NCBI GenBank assembly: GCA_001423545.1 | Contig: LMOK01000001.1 | Location: 558,001-622,000 of the forward strand | Reading direction: 5' to 3' | Length of the DNA: 64,000 bases | Origin: Orlajensenia sp001423545 | GTDB taxonomy: Bacteria > Actinomycetota > Actinomycetes > Actinomycetales > Microbacteriaceae | Shown here: piece by piece, positions 1 to 10,106 of the stretch | Numbering within the stretch: position 1 is the first letter of the stretch | How the letters are laid out: every line of letters begins with the position of its first letter | Notes under the pieces: model-generated | Told to the model about the DNA's origin: nothing | The model's database searches: none | The model's input: only the letters and a program-made list of their open reading frames with translations | Program-made: the position numbers and the translations under genes

Positions 1-1607
1 CGGCCGTCGAGGGGCTCGCCCGGGTGGACATCATCTGCCTCGACAAGACCGGAACGCTGACCGAGGGCGACATCGTCTTCGACGGCTCGCATCCCCTGCA
101 GACGGATGCGGCACCAGGTTGGGAACAGGTACTGGCCTGGTACGGAGCGCAGCCCGACGCGAACGCGACGGCCCAGTGCCTCGCCGAGCCCTACACGCAG
201 CTGCCCGACGTCGAGCCGGCCGCGCGCATCGAGTTCTCGTCGGCTCGCAAGTGGAGTGCCGTCGCCTTCGCCGACGGACCGGCGGGCACCTGGGTGCTCG
301 GCGGTCCCGAGATGGTCTTCCCCGCGGCATCCGGAGGCCAGGACCAGGCTCTCGACGCCATGGTCCAGCGGGTGCGCACCCTCGCCTCGTCGGGACGGCG
401 CACCCTGGTGCTCGCGCGCAGTACCACCGTCCTGACCGAGGCCGACGCCGAGGCCGAACGCCTGCTCGCCGACGTCGAACCCGTGATGCTGCTCACCTTC
501 CGCGAGCAGGTCCGTTCCGATGCCCGCGAGACGCTCGACTACTTCGCCTCTCAGGGAGTCGCCGTGCGCGTCATCTCGGGCGACAACCCCGACACCGTCG
601 CCGCCATCGCCCGCGAGGTGGGCCTCGACGCCCCGAACGGTTTCGATGCCCGACAGCTCCCCGAAGACGACGATGCCCTCGCCGAGGTCCTCGAGCAGAA
701 CGTGGTCTTCGGCCGGGTCACCCCGCAGCAGAAGAAGCGCCTCGTGCTGGCGCTCAAGGCGCGAGGACACGTGGTGGCGATGACGGGCGACGGCGTGAAC
801 GACGCCCTCGCCATCAAGGAGGCCGACATCGGCATCGCCATGAACTCGGGATCGGCTGCGACCAAGGCCGTCGCCCGGCTGATCCTGCTCGACGGCAGGT
901 TCTCGCACCTGCCGGGCGTCGTCGGCGAGGGGCGCCAGGTGATCGCGAACATCGAGCGCATCTCCATGCTCTTCCTCACCAAGACCGTCTACGCGAGCGC
1001 CCTCGCGATCGTGTTCGGGGCCCTGCTGCTGACCTTCCCGTTCCTGCCGCGCCAGCTCTCGGCCGTCGACGGCCTGACGATCGGCATCCCGGCCTTCTTC
1101 CTCGCCCTGCTGCCGAACCAGAGACGCTACGTCTCCGGGTTCCTGCGACGCTCGCTGATCTTCTCGGTGCCCGCCGGCCTGGTGATCGCGGCGGCGCTCA
1201 CCGTCTACACGCTGGCTGCCAACGCGATCGGCATCGACCAGGCGCAGTTGCGCACCGGCGCCACGCTCATCCTCACGCTGGTGGGGCTGTGGGTGCTCAT
1301 CGTGCTCTCCCGGCCCGTCACAGCGCTCAAGGCCGTCGTCATCGGCGCCATGATGATCGCCCTCGTGCTGATGTACACGATCCCGATCGTGTCCGACTTC
1401 CTCGAGCTCGTCGATCCGGGTCCGGATGCCGCCCTCCTCGTCGCGGTCATCTCGGCGCTCTCCATCGCGGGCATCGAGATCGTGCGCTTCGTCTACCGTC
1501 GCGTCATCCGCTCGTCGATCGCGCCCGTCAGCCCTGCGGGGTCACCGGCTGCCGATGGTGGAGCTCAGAACTCGTCGACCGTCGGCGCGACCGAGTCCCG
1601 GAAGTAG
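1..1607 (+). CDS. Cation-translocating P-type ATPase, C-terminal part (5' end outside window)
   Basis: The reading frame is open from base 3 with no start, so the N-terminal membrane and actuator domains lie upstream; 534 residues are visible. The phosphorylation motif DKTGTLT begins at visible residue 14. It is followed by a nucleotide-binding domain (FSSARKWSAV), the hinge motif TGDGVNDALAIKEADIG and about six C-terminal membrane segments. The enzyme couples ATP hydrolysis to cation transport across the plasma membrane. The compact N-domain and overall pattern resemble actinobacterial CtpE-type (P2-like, calcium-linked) pumps, but the substrate cannot be read from this half. The last 43 bases overlap the end of the convergent membrane-protein gene. 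Confidence 0.9.
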   Translation, partial: AVEGLARVDIICLDKTGTLTEGDIVFDGSHPLQTDAAPGWEQVLAWYGAQPDANATAQCLAEPYTQLPDVEPAARIEFSSARKWSAVAFADGPAGTWVLGGPEMVFPAASGGQDQALDAMVQRVRTLASSGRRTLVLARSTTVLTEADAEAERLLADVEPVMLLTFREQVRSDARETLDYFASQGVAVRVISGDNPDTVAAIAREVGLDAPNGFDARQLPEDDDALAEVLEQNVVFGRVTPQQKKRLVLALKARGHVVAMTGDGVNDALAIKEADIGIAMNSGSAATKAVARLILLDGRFSHLPGVVGEGRQVIANIERISMLFLTKTVYASALAIVFGALLLTFPFLPRQLSAVDGLTIGIPAFFLALLPNQRRYVSGFLRRSLIFSVPAGLVIAAALTVYTLAANAIGIDQAQLRTGATLILTLVGLWVLIVLSRPVTALKAVVIGAMMIALVLMYTIPIVSDFLELVDPGPDAALLVAVISALSIAGIEIVRFVYRRVIRSSIAPVSPAGSPAADGGAQNSSTVGATESRK

Positions 1608-1999
1608 CGACGGCCGCGGCCCGTCCACAGCACGAGCAGGATGGCGATCGCGATCAGGCCGTCGATGAGGGTCCACCACGCCTCCCCCGCGCCCAGCATC
1701 AGCGTGACCACGTTGGCTGACAGGGAGAGGGCGAGCAGCACCGTGACGATCCACCGGGAGAACCTGCTGCCGCGGGCGATGCCCGACGCGACGGCGATGA
1801 GGAACAGGCCGAAGAGGATGACGGCGCTGCCGACCAGCGTCACTGCGAGCACGGCTCCCGGGTCACTCGGGTCGACCCCGTAGCGGGCGAGCACGAGCAC
1901 AGTCCCGGCGATCACCTCGAGCACGGCCTGCACGTAGATCAGCACGACGGCGACGGTGACACCGGCAGGACGGCGAGGGCGGTTCACGGCGGGGTCCAT
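1565..1999 (-). CDS. Small four-TM membrane protein, unknown function
   Basis: 144 residues starting MDPAVNRP; the ATG at 1999 has a GGATGG-type ribosome site just upstream, and the longer upstream frame is Arg-rich and unlikely to be translated. Four hydrophobic segments cover most of the protein, ending in a short acidic tail (PTVDEF). I recognise no catalytic motif. It converges on the P-type ATPase gene and the two 3' ends overlap by 43 bases, so each may affect the other's transcription. A small integral membrane protein is certain; function is unknown. Confidence 0.7.
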   Translation of the reverse strand: MDPAVNRPRRPAGVTVAVVLIYVQAVLEVIAGTVLVLARYGVDPSDPGAVLAVTLVGSAVILFGLFLIAVASGIARGSRFSRWIVTVLLALSLSANVVTLMLGAGEAWWTLIDGLIAIAILLVLWTGRGRRYFRDSVAPTVDEF

Positions 2000-2059
2000 C
2001 CAGCCATCCTGCCGGTCGACGGCGCGAGTCGCGAGCCTCCGCGCCCGCACCGCCCGATG

Positions 2060-3229
2060 TCAGAGCAGAATGCGCACCGAACGGCTCGGACTGGTCGACC
2101 CGAGAAGCGTGTCGCCACCCTCGAAGACGGCCACGATCACGTGGGAGCCTCGGTCGAGCTTCGGCAGTCGGATCGTGCTCGTCACCGTTCCTGTCCCGCT
2201 GAGGGCGGTCTGCGAACGCGGCTTCCCGTCCACGAACAGGGTCACTGTGCCGACGACCGGCTCGGCGGGCCCGGCAGTGACAGTCACCCGGGCCCGCACC
2301 GTGGCGCGGCTCGTCAGGGCGAGAGTGCGGTCGAGGCGCAGGGTGGTGCCGGTCTCGGCCTTGTCGACGACGATGAGGCGGGTGGACCAGCTGCGCACCG
2401 TCGTGATCTCCGGCGTGGTGGCGGTTCCGGCGACGGTCGATCGCGCACGAGCGAAGACTCGCATGGCGGTTCCCACCGAGGCGGGAAGCGACTCGGGGAT
2501 GCTCAGTCCGAGCACGTCACCCGACGCTGTCGCAGCCGCCTGCTCCGCCGGTCCGCTCCAGTAGGGGACGTCGCCGTCAGGCACCTCGATGCTCGTCGCG
2601 AGATCGTAGGCGGCCCCAGCCGGGAACCAGGTTCCGGCGTTGCCGCGAATGCGAACGCGCTCGCCGAGAGCCACGGGCGTGTCGAGGGCATACGACCCGC
2701 CGTCGAGCGGTTCGAACTCGGTGAGCCGAACGTACGTGGCCGGATCGTGCTCGAGAACGACAACCGCCGATGCTGCGGCATCCGCTGTCAGCGCCCACTG
2801 CACCCTGGACGTGCTCTCGGACTGCGACGAGCAGTCGACGAGGTACGGCCCGCCGTCGGTCGTGACGGATGCCGGCGGCACGGACAGGACGAAGGGTGGC
2901 GCCTGATCGACGTCATCCTCGCCCCAGTAGCGCTCGGCCACGACCGTGCCCTCCGCGTTCGCGAGGGAGCAGGCGAGCTCGTAGAAGGGATCGAACGGCG
3001 GGCTGATCTCCAGCGATGACGTCGCCGGGCCGATCGGGATCACCCGCGAGGGCGGGCTCGCAGCACCGTACTCGCTGAGGAAGCTCGAGTCGCCGCCCGT
3101 ACCGGCGGGCAACTCGATCGCCGGCACCGTGGGAGGGACGGCCTGCGCGGGTGCGGCCGCGACGAGTGAGACGGTGAGCATGGTGGTCGTCGCGATGCCC
3201 ACGGCGATCAGTCGAGAACGTGACTTCAT
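2060..3229 (-). CDS. Secreted protein with C-terminal Ig-like repeat
   Basis: 389 residues. The ATG at 3229 is preceded by GGGGG and opens a clear Sec signal peptide (MKSRSR, hydrophobic core, cleavage near APAQA-VPP). The mature part has no recognised catalytic motif. The last roughly 90 residues (from TGTTLRLDRTLAL) have the pattern of a bacterial Ig-like domain of the Big_3_5 type, with alternating strands and the VTLFVDGKP and GDTLLGSTSP turns. A cell-surface or extracellular binding or structural role is an inference. It is divergent from the phosphatase gene at 3520, and the 290-base gap must hold both promoters; I could not place either one convincingly. Confidence 0.75.
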   Translation of the reverse strand: MKSRSRLIAVGIATTTMLTVSLVAAAPAQAVPPTVPAIELPAGTGGDSSFLSEYGAASPPSRVIPIGPATSSLEISPPFDPFYELACSLANAEGTVVAERYWGEDDVDQAPPFVLSVPPASVTTDGGPYLVDCSSQSESTSRVQWALTADAAASAVVVLEHDPATYVRLTEFEPLDGGSYALDTPVALGERVRIRGNAGTWFPAGAAYDLATSIEVPDGDVPYWSGPAEQAAATASGDVLGLSIPESLPASVGTAMRVFARARSTVAGTATTPEITTVRSWSTRLIVVDKAETGTTLRLDRTLALTSRATVRARVTVTAGPAEPVVGTVTLFVDGKPRSQTALSGTGTVTSTIRLPKLDRGSHVIVAVFEGGDTLLGSTSPSRSVRILL

Positions 3230-3519
3230 GGAGTCCCCCGCAACGCGAATCCAGATCGATCGGTCGTGCGTCAGTCTGCGCCCCCGGGGGTTGGGCGACA
3301 AGAGGGGTGCGCACATCCTCCCCGAGATGTTCACCGACCCGAAACGTGCGGACAACATGCGGCGGGAGGCCATCTGATCCGCCCGCCCCCACGAGTTCCC
3401 CTGTCGGCGCGGTCCCGGGAGGTCTATCCTGCAGGAAAGACGCCCGAGATGCCGATCGACGCGCGATCGGCGCGCAGTCGCCTTGCCACGAACTCTTCCC
3501 GACGTGCAAGGAGCATCGC

Positions 3520-5454
3520 ATGAGTGCATCACGATCGTTCACCGCGGGTTTCGCCGGCGCAGCGCTGGCAGCCGGATTGCTGGTCGCCACCGGGGTGCAA
3601 CCCGCAGAGATCGCGCCGACGACGGCGAGCTCGGTGAGCTTCACCGCCTCGGGCGACCTCAACTCGACCACCCAGACATCGGCCGTCCTGAACCAGATCA
3701 GAACGATCGGGCCCGACCTGCACCTGGCGCTCGGCGACCTCGCCTACACGAGTGATCCCGAACAGGTCTGGTGCGACTACGTGACCAGCCGAACCGGCGC
3801 GGGATTCCCGTTCGAACTCGTCGCGGGAAACCACGAGAGCAACGGTCTCAACGGGAACATCGACAGCTTCTCAGCCTGCCTCCCGAACCAGTTGCCTGGA
3901 GCCATCGGCACCTATGGGCGCCAGTACTACGTCGATGTCCCCCAGCAGACGCCTCTCGTGCGGTTCATCCAGATCTCGCCCGGGCTGACCTTCCCCGACG
4001 GCCTGTGGAGCTACGCCGCAGGCTCCGCCCGCTACCAATGGACGGCTGCGGCCATCGACAGCGCGAGGTCAGCCGGCATCCCCTGGGTGGTGGTCAGCGC
4101 TCACAAACCGTGTCTGTCCCTCGGCCAGTACTCCTGCGACACGGCAGACCTCACGAATCTCCTGCTCAGCAAGCGCGTCGACCTGGTCCTCAACGGACAC
4201 GAGCACCTGTACCAGCGCACCAAGCAGCTCGCTCTGCGCAGCGGCTGCTCGGCAGTGGTGCCCGGGACGTACACCGCAGCCTGCGTGGCCGACCCCGACA
4301 ACGACCTCGCCGCTGGCGCCGGCACTGTGTTCGCCACCGTGGGAACCGGCGGAACTCCGTTGAGAGACGTCTCCGCCTCGGATTCCGAGGCCCAGTACTT
4401 CGCCGCATCATCGGGGCTCAACTTGTCGCCCACCTGGGGCTCCCTGCTCGTCACGGCGGACGCGACCCAGTTGAGTGCCGGCTTCCAGCCCGCCGCCGGC
4501 GCGAACTACTCCGATGCGTTCGTGATCCGTCAGGGATCATCGACCCCGAACGAATCCCCCGTGGCCGCATTCACGACGAACTGCACCGACCTCGCCTGCA
4601 CGGCAGATGCCTCCTCCTCGACCGATTCCGACGGCACCATCGCGTCCAGTGCCTGGAACTTCGGCGACGGTACGACCGGCACAGGAACGACCGCCACGCA
4701 CAGCTACGCCGTCTCCGGCACCTACACGATCTCGCTGACCGTCACCGACGACGACGGCGCGGTGAACACCGTCACGCATCCGGTGACCGTCTCCCTGCCC
4801 GGCGGGCCGATCACGTACGCCTCCGACGCCTTCACGCGCACCGTCACGAACGGGTTCGGAACCGCGGACACCGGCGGAGCGTGGGCGCTGAGCGGCACCT
4901 CCACGGCATTCCAGGTGGCCGCCGGGGTCGGCGCCATCCGTCATGCCAAGGCGGGGGGAACCCTGGACGTGTACCTCCCGTCAGCAACCTCGACGACGAC
5001 CGACCTCCTGTACCGGATCTCGGCGGACAAGCCGGCGACCGGCGGTGGCATCTACATCGTGACGCACGGTCGCCGGATCGTCGGCGTCGGCTCCTACCGG
5101 GCGCAGGCCATCATCAAGTCGACGGGTCAGGTGACGCTCGCGCTGACTCGGGAGAACCCCATCGGCGTGGGCGCCACGATCCAGGCGGCCGTGCTCGTTC
5201 CCGGAGTCGCTTTCGCCGCGGGCGACCAGCTGCTCGTCCGGATGCGGGTCACCGGAACCTCGCCGACGACGATCCAGGCCAGGACCTGGGAGTCGGGCAC
5301 CCCCGAGCCCTCCGTCTGGCACCGCTCGATCACGGACTCGACCGGGCCGCTCCAGGCGGCCGGGTCGACGGGGGTGAGCACGTACGTGTCCAGCTCGGCC
5401 ACGAACGCGCCGGTCGTGCTGTCGATCGACGGCTACCTGATGCGTGCACCGTGA
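3520..5454 (+). CDS. Secreted calcineurin-like metallophosphatase with PKD domain
   Basis: 644 residues; the ATG at 3520 follows AAGGAG by six bases. Residues 1 to about 32 are a signal peptide. The metallophosphatase fold shows its metal ligands in order: SGD (46), LALGD (73), GNHE (104-106), SAHKP, and NGHEH (225-229). Residues about 344-428 form a PKD domain (WNFGDGT, HSYAVSGTYTISLTV). The last 200 residues begin with FTRTVTNGFGTADTGGAW and look like the concanavalin-like domain often attached to actinobacterial PKD proteins. It probably hydrolyses phosphoesters outside the cell, with the accessory domains binding glycan or surface. The natural substrate cannot be deduced. Confidence 0.88.
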   Translation: MSASRSFTAGFAGAALAAGLLVATGVQPAEIAPTTASSVSFTASGDLNSTTQTSAVLNQIRTIGPDLHLALGDLAYTSDPEQVWCDYVTSRTGAGFPFELVAGNHESNGLNGNIDSFSACLPNQLPGAIGTYGRQYYVDVPQQTPLVRFIQISPGLTFPDGLWSYAAGSARYQWTAAAIDSARSAGIPWVVVSAHKPCLSLGQYSCDTADLTNLLLSKRVDLVLNGHEHLYQRTKQLALRSGCSAVVPGTYTAACVADPDNDLAAGAGTVFATVGTGGTPLRDVSASDSEAQYFAASSGLNLSPTWGSLLVTADATQLSAGFQPAAGANYSDAFVIRQGSSTPNESPVAAFTTNCTDLACTADASSSTDSDGTIASSAWNFGDGTTGTGTTATHSYAVSGTYTISLTVTDDDGAVNTVTHPVTVSLPGGPITYASDAFTRTVTNGFGTADTGGAWALSGTSTAFQVAAGVGAIRHAKAGGTLDVYLPSATSTTTDLLYRISADKPATGGGIYIVTHGRRIVGVGSYRAQAIIKSTGQVTLALTRENPIGVGATIQAAVLVPGVAFAAGDQLLVRMRVTGTSPTTIQARTWESGTPEPSVWHRSITDSTGPLQAAGSTGVSTYVSSSATNAPVVLSIDGYLMRAP

Positions 5455-5479
5455 CGCGGTTCGGCGATGCGTCGGCTGA

Positions 5480-6835
5480 TCACTCGGGGCTGACGGATGC
5501 CGCCGGCCCACCCACCCGGTAGAACAGGAAGGGGATCACCGAGATCAGGCAGCTCACTGCCGGCACCAACGTGATCGCAGCGAAGACGGTGTTCTGCATC
5601 GAGTCCGTGACGTCCACGCCGGCCTCGTATCCCGCGAAGACGACGAAGACGCCGAAGACGAGCACCGCGAGAGCGTTCATGATCTTCGAGGCGAACGTGA
5701 GCCCGGCGAAGGAGATGCCGTCATTGCGCACGCCGAGGCGCCGCTCGGCGTCGTCGACCGAGTCCGCGATCATGGTCGCCTGGGTGACGAGGAAGATGCC
5801 GAGGGTGAGCCCGGTCAGGAAGATGAACACGAGGATGGCGACGAGGTTCGAGTAGCCGACGACGTACATCGCCGCGTACAGGACGGCGGCGATCAGGGTG
5901 CTCACCACGACGAGCGTGCGGGCCGACATGCGCCGCAGCAGCAGCGGCGTGGTGAAGGAGGAGATCACCATGCCGAGGATGATGGCCGCACCGACGAGTG
6001 TGAACGTTCCCTCGTTCCCGTAGGCGATCACCACGAACACCGCACCGCCCGCCTGCACGATGAAGCGCCCGAAGCCGAGCACCGAACCCAGCAGCACCAT
6101 GAGCAGCGGGGTGTTGTGCACCAGCGTCGACAGCAGCTGACGCATGCTGAGGCCGGTGGATGCCGCCGTGGTCCGGCGTTCTCGGGTGAAGAAGAAGGCG
6201 AGGAGGAACACCCCCATACCGAGGATCGAGGTGATGAAAACGGCGAGCGACCAGCCGGCACTCGTGGTCTCGGGACCGAAGCTCAAGAGTCGGGCGAGCC
6301 ACGGCATCCCGAGTGTTGCGAGCCCGAGGGCGATCGCGCCGAACGCCCGCACCATGCCGATCACGCGGGTGCGCGCTGCGGGGTCGGTGAACGCCGAGCC
6401 GATGAGCCCCCAGAACGGCACGTCGCAGACCGTGTAGGCGAGGCTCCAGAGCATGTAGCAGACGCCGAAGTAGACCAGCTTGAGCGGCTCGGCGACATCG
6501 GGGATGGTGAACAGCAGCCCCGAGAGCAGGGCCACCGGAGCCGCGGAGAACAGGATGTACGGCCGGAGCTTGCCCCAGCGGGTCCGCGTCATGTCGATGA
6601 TGCTGCCCATCACCGGGTCGAGGATCGCGTCGATGATCTTCGACACCGTGATGATGATGGTGACCACGGCGAGCCCGGCGGTGCTGATGCCCGCGTACTG
6701 CAGCAGGTAGACGAGGATGAACGTCGAGACCGTGGTGAGCACGATGTTCTGCCCGAAACCGGCGGTGACGACGGCGAGGCTCTGAGTGCGCAGCGGGATC
6801 GCCGGTGCGGCCGTCTGGTCGGCGGTGACTGTCAT
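5480..6835 (-). CDS. GPH-family sugar:cation symporter
   Basis: 451 residues, twelve predicted membrane segments. The N-terminal signature (SKIIDAILDPVMGSIIDMTRTRWGKLRPY) matches the glycoside-pentoside-hexuronide symporter family (MelB-like): Asp in helix 2 and the R-x-G-K-xRPY loop. Such proteins import sugars with H+ or Na+. The start ATG overlaps the TGA of the upstream alpha-mannosidase gene by four bases, so the two are translationally coupled. The pairing suggests import of mannosides or of the mannose-containing oligosaccharide handled by the mannosidase. The substrate is inferred from the neighbour only. Confidence 0.87.
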   Translation of the reverse strand: MTVTADQTAAPAIPLRTQSLAVVTAGFGQNIVLTTVSTFILVYLLQYAGISTAGLAVVTIIITVSKIIDAILDPVMGSIIDMTRTRWGKLRPYILFSAAPVALLSGLLFTIPDVAEPLKLVYFGVCYMLWSLAYTVCDVPFWGLIGSAFTDPAARTRVIGMVRAFGAIALGLATLGMPWLARLLSFGPETTSAGWSLAVFITSILGMGVFLLAFFFTRERRTTAASTGLSMRQLLSTLVHNTPLLMVLLGSVLGFGRFIVQAGGAVFVVIAYGNEGTFTLVGAAIILGMVISSFTTPLLLRRMSARTLVVVSTLIAAVLYAAMYVVGYSNLVAILVFIFLTGLTLGIFLVTQATMIADSVDDAERRLGVRNDGISFAGLTFASKIMNALAVLVFGVFVVFAGYEAGVDVTDSMQNTVFAAITLVPAVSCLISVIPFLFYRVGGPAASVSPE

Positions 6836-9762
6836 GGGGCGTGCTCCAGCAGGATGGTCTTGATCTCGAACGGACGGAACTCCAGTCGCGCGAGGTCGGC
6901 GTCTCCCAGGGGCCGTTCGAGCAGGTCGGTCTCGTGAGCGGCACCGTGCGGCAGGCTCACCCGGAGTTGGGTCGTGGTGGCACGCCCGAGGCTCTCGTAG
7001 AGCCGCAGCACGACGCCGTCGCCCTGCTCCGCGTGCTTGACGGTCTCGACGATGACGGCGGCATCCGTCACCGTCGCGAGACTCTCGAAGGCTCTGCCAT
7101 CCGTGATGCGCAGGGGGTTGTTGAGCCTGTAGCCCTCACGGACGACCTTCTGGACGTCGCCGCTCTCGAACGGGCAGAACGCGTAGGTGAAGCGGTGCCG
7201 GCCGCGGTCGGCCGTCTTGTCGGGGTAGGTGGGAGCACGCAGCAGGTTGAGGCTGAGCAGACCGTTCTTGGCTCGGTGCCCGTACTTGCTGTCGTTGAGC
7301 AGCGCGAATCCGCCGCCTGCGTCCTCGGTGGCGATCCACTTGTGCGCGCACACCTCGAACTGGGCCTTCTCGACGGAGTCGCGCTCGGTCGTCACCCGCT
7401 CGATGTGGCCGAACTGGATCTCGCACTTCACGGAGTCGCCATAGTGTTCCGGCCGGAACTCGGCCCGGAGCATCCGGTGCCGCTCCTGCCATTCGACGAT
7501 GGTCTCGAAGCGCACGACGTCGCTGCCGGCCTCGAGCACGACGCGCTGTTCGACCGTCACGGTGCGACCGCGGTAGAGCTGCCGCCGCACGACGGTCGCG
7601 CCGTCGGCGAGGCTCTCGACCCGCGTGACCTTCAGCACCCGCGGCGCCTTCTCCACGTAGTCGGGGTTGATGTCCCAGGCGTTGAAGGGCCACACGTACG
7701 GGTCCTTGTGCACGACGAGCCTGTTGAGACCGTCGCCCGCGTGCTCCGAACCGGAGGCATCGAGGCACGACACGATGGTTCCCGTGTCGTCGAAACGGAG
7801 GGTCAGGATGCCGTTGCTCAGGGTGTCGTCCGTGAATGCGAGCTCGGGGAAGTCGCCGACCGGCGCCAGGGCAGCGGCCGCGTACGGCGGCACCACCGCC
7901 CGGTGCCAGGAGCCGTCGACCTTCACGTGCTCGTCGCGCGGCAGGCTGGTGAGATTCAGCGCAGTGGCCTCGTCGTCGCGCCTCGGGAGTCTGGCGACGA
8001 GGCCGTCGGCGTAGGCGTCGAGCTCGCGCTCGATGCGCTCGTACGTGGCGATGGCCTCGCGGTTCACGCGCGCGATCGACGACCCGGGGATGATGTCGTG
8101 GAACTGGTTCAGCAGCACCTCCCGCCAGTGCTCCTCCAGCACGGGCCGACTGTCGTCTCCGACGAGCACGGCCAGCGCCTCGACCTCGTGGAGCTTCCGC
8201 TCCACCAGCCGATTGTGCCGCTTGATCTGCGCCTGCGTCGTGTACGTGCCCTGGTGGGTCTCGAGGTAGAGCTCGCCGACGTGGGTGTGGGCGATGTCGC
8301 GCTTCTCGAGGGCACGGAAGAAGTCCGCCGCCGAGGAGTACTCCAGCTTCGGCAGCCCGCGCAGGCTCAGCTCGCGTCGGGTCACCTCGTGATGGATCTC
8401 GTTCGGCCCGCCACCGCCGTCGCCGGAGCCATAGACGAGCAGCGCCGTGTTCAGGGCGCGCTCGGGGTACTTGGCGAGCCCCGTGAGCAGGTTGTCGGCC
8501 GCGCCGCGGCTGTTGTAGTCGCCCTCGGGCGGCATGTGCACGAGCACGCTCGAGCCGTCGATGCCCTGCCAGTGGAAGGTGCGGTGCGGGAAGTCGTTGA
8601 TCTTGTTCCACGCCAGCTTGATGGTCTGGAACCAGTCCATGCCGGCTCCGCGGAGGATCTGCGGCAGGTTGCCGTTGTAGCCGAATGTGTCGGGCAGCCA
8701 GCACAGACGCAGCTGCTCGTCGGTCAGCCCGAACTCCTCCTGCAGGAAGCGCCGGCCCACGGTCGCCTGGCGCACCAGCGACTCCCCCGACGGCAGGTTC
8801 GTGTCGGGTTCGACCCAGAACGAGCCCTGCAGTTCGAGGCGTCCGGATGCGACGGCCTGCCGCATCCGTTCGAAGAGGGCCGGATGCCGCTCCTTCGTCC
8901 ACGCCATCTGCTGCGGCTGACTGGTGCCGTAGATGTAGTCGTCTCGCTGGTCGATCGTGTTCAGCGCCCGCACATAGGTGCGAGCCGACTTGCGCCGGGT
9001 CTCGCGCAGCGGCCAGAGCCACGCCATGTCGAGGTGGCCGTGGCCGACGGCAGTGTAGACGAACTCGCTCGTCGACGGCTGCGCCAGCTGATCGGCGAGC
9101 GCGGAGCGGGCGCCCGGGATGTCTCCGGCATCGAAGCGGGCGTAGGCGGCGGCGAGGGCCCGCCGCACCTCCTTCTCGAGGGCGGCATCCTCGGTCGCGC
9201 CGGCGAGCACGACGAGCGTGAGGTAGTCGTAGTAGAGCGCGTAGGCCTCGTCGTCGCGGGTGGCGAGCCGGGCACCGTGGTAGACGGCCCGCCCGACCTC
9301 GTAGAGGATCCAGCCGTTGTAGGTGACGTCGGCGTAGAGCTCGATGCCGCCGGTGGTCAGGTCGACGTTCCGCACGGGCCGGTACTGTCCGCCGCTCTGC
9401 GGCAGGTCGCCCTGCTGGAACACCGTGCTCACGGAGTCGAGCAGCTCGCCTTCGGCGGAGTGAACGAGCCCCTCGCCCCGGATGCCGAGCAGCACGACGG
9501 CGTTCTCGGCTCCGACGGGCACCTCGCCGGTGATGCGCAGCCAGGCGCAGTCGAACACCTTGCCCCAGTGCGTCCCGGGCTTGAGCGGCCTGAACGCCGA
9601 GCGATCGAGCTCAGCGAACGGGATCGGCTCGGGCGAGCGCACGATCTCCGCCGTCAACTCGGCGACAGTCGAATAGACACGTTCGCGGATGCGGGTGAGC
9701 TTCCGGTACTCGGCCGGCTGCTGCGCGGGAAGGCCGAACAGCCATGACGCGAACCCCGCCAT
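6832..9762 (-). CDS. Alpha-mannosidase, glycoside hydrolase family 38
   Basis: 976 residues, normal for bacterial GH38. The zinc-binding motif GHGHLDMAWLW lies at about residue 240, and the nucleophile-bearing motif LPDTFGYNGNLPQI at about 355; further GH38 signatures are LNQFHDIIPGSS and the C-terminal beta-sandwich domain. There is no signal peptide, so it acts in the cytoplasm, releasing mannose from alpha-mannosides. An AAGGAG ribosome site precedes the ATG. It is the first gene of a two-gene operon with the GPH symporter, which delivers the likely substrate. No regulator gene lies next to it. Confidence 0.93.
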   Translation of the reverse strand: MAGFASWLFGLPAQQPAEYRKLTRIRERVYSTVAELTAEIVRSPEPIPFAELDRSAFRPLKPGTHWGKVFDCAWLRITGEVPVGAENAVVLLGIRGEGLVHSAEGELLDSVSTVFQQGDLPQSGGQYRPVRNVDLTTGGIELYADVTYNGWILYEVGRAVYHGARLATRDDEAYALYYDYLTLVVLAGATEDAALEKEVRRALAAAYARFDAGDIPGARSALADQLAQPSTSEFVYTAVGHGHLDMAWLWPLRETRRKSARTYVRALNTIDQRDDYIYGTSQPQQMAWTKERHPALFERMRQAVASGRLELQGSFWVEPDTNLPSGESLVRQATVGRRFLQEEFGLTDEQLRLCWLPDTFGYNGNLPQILRGAGMDWFQTIKLAWNKINDFPHRTFHWQGIDGSSVLVHMPPEGDYNSRGAADNLLTGLAKYPERALNTALLVYGSGDGGGGPNEIHHEVTRRELSLRGLPKLEYSSAADFFRALEKRDIAHTHVGELYLETHQGTYTTQAQIKRHNRLVERKLHEVEALAVLVGDDSRPVLEEHWREVLLNQFHDIIPGSSIARVNREAIATYERIERELDAYADGLVARLPRRDDEATALNLTSLPRDEHVKVDGSWHRAVVPPYAAAALAPVGDFPELAFTDDTLSNGILTLRFDDTGTIVSCLDASGSEHAGDGLNRLVVHKDPYVWPFNAWDINPDYVEKAPRVLKVTRVESLADGATVVRRQLYRGRTVTVEQRVVLEAGSDVVRFETIVEWQERHRMLRAEFRPEHYGDSVKCEIQFGHIERVTTERDSVEKAQFEVCAHKWIATEDAGGGFALLNDSKYGHRAKNGLLSLNLLRAPTYPDKTADRGRHRFTYAFCPFESGDVQKVVREGYRLNNPLRITDGRAFESLATVTDAAVIVETVKHAEQGDGVVLRLYESLGRATTTQLRVSLPHGAAHETDLLERPLGDADLARLEFRPFEIKTILLEHAP

Positions 9763-10106
9763 CGGTGCCTCCTTCGACTGAGGCCGGCCACTTCGCGACT
9801 CCGCCGCGGCGGTGCGGAAACGGATCGAGCGGCGGCTCGCGGGGAAAGTCTATGTCAGGCCGCCGACGGCCCCAGCCGCCGACGCACCCCCACTGCTGAG
9901 GTGGCAGGCCGTCGCCTCGAGTTGCCGGATCCGAGGAGTGGACGGATGCCGCGACCCCTCGGATCTGGCAACTCGATCTACCGAAATACTCAAGCAGCTG
10001 GAACCCGGAGATCGGCCCGCTGCCGCCGTGTTGTGGGAGCGTGAAGTGGGATTCCGGAACGTGCACTGACGTAGGAACACGGCCTTCGCGCCTACCCCTA
10101 AGTACG
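9763..10106. other. Intergenic gap upstream of the mannosidase operon
   Basis: About 340 bases without a convincing gene. It must contain the mannosidase promoter (minus strand). The only structure I see is the palindromic element at 9917-9976, listed separately. A short open frame across the gap on the plus strand has no ribosome site and no coding-like composition. Confidence 0.5.
9917..9976. repeat. Palindromic interspersed element, copy 1
   Basis: Two 20-base arms (9917-9936 and 9957-9976) are complementary with one mismatch, around a 20-base loop. The left arm begins TCGAGTTGCC and the sequence just after it reads AGTGGAC. Both features are shared with the element at 58493-58552, although the middle of the arm differs, so these look like diverged members of one family. 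Confidence 0.6.

Noticed and set aside
3329..3345. A PHO box upstream of the secreted phosphatase
   Set aside because: Only one GTTCACC unit is present; the required second direct repeat is missing.
6841..9747. A very long open frame on the plus strand opposite the alpha-mannosidase gene
   Set aside because: Its translation is low-complexity (Val/Leu/Arg/Gly/Glu) with no motif, and it exists only because GC-rich codon bias removes stops opposite the mannosidase.
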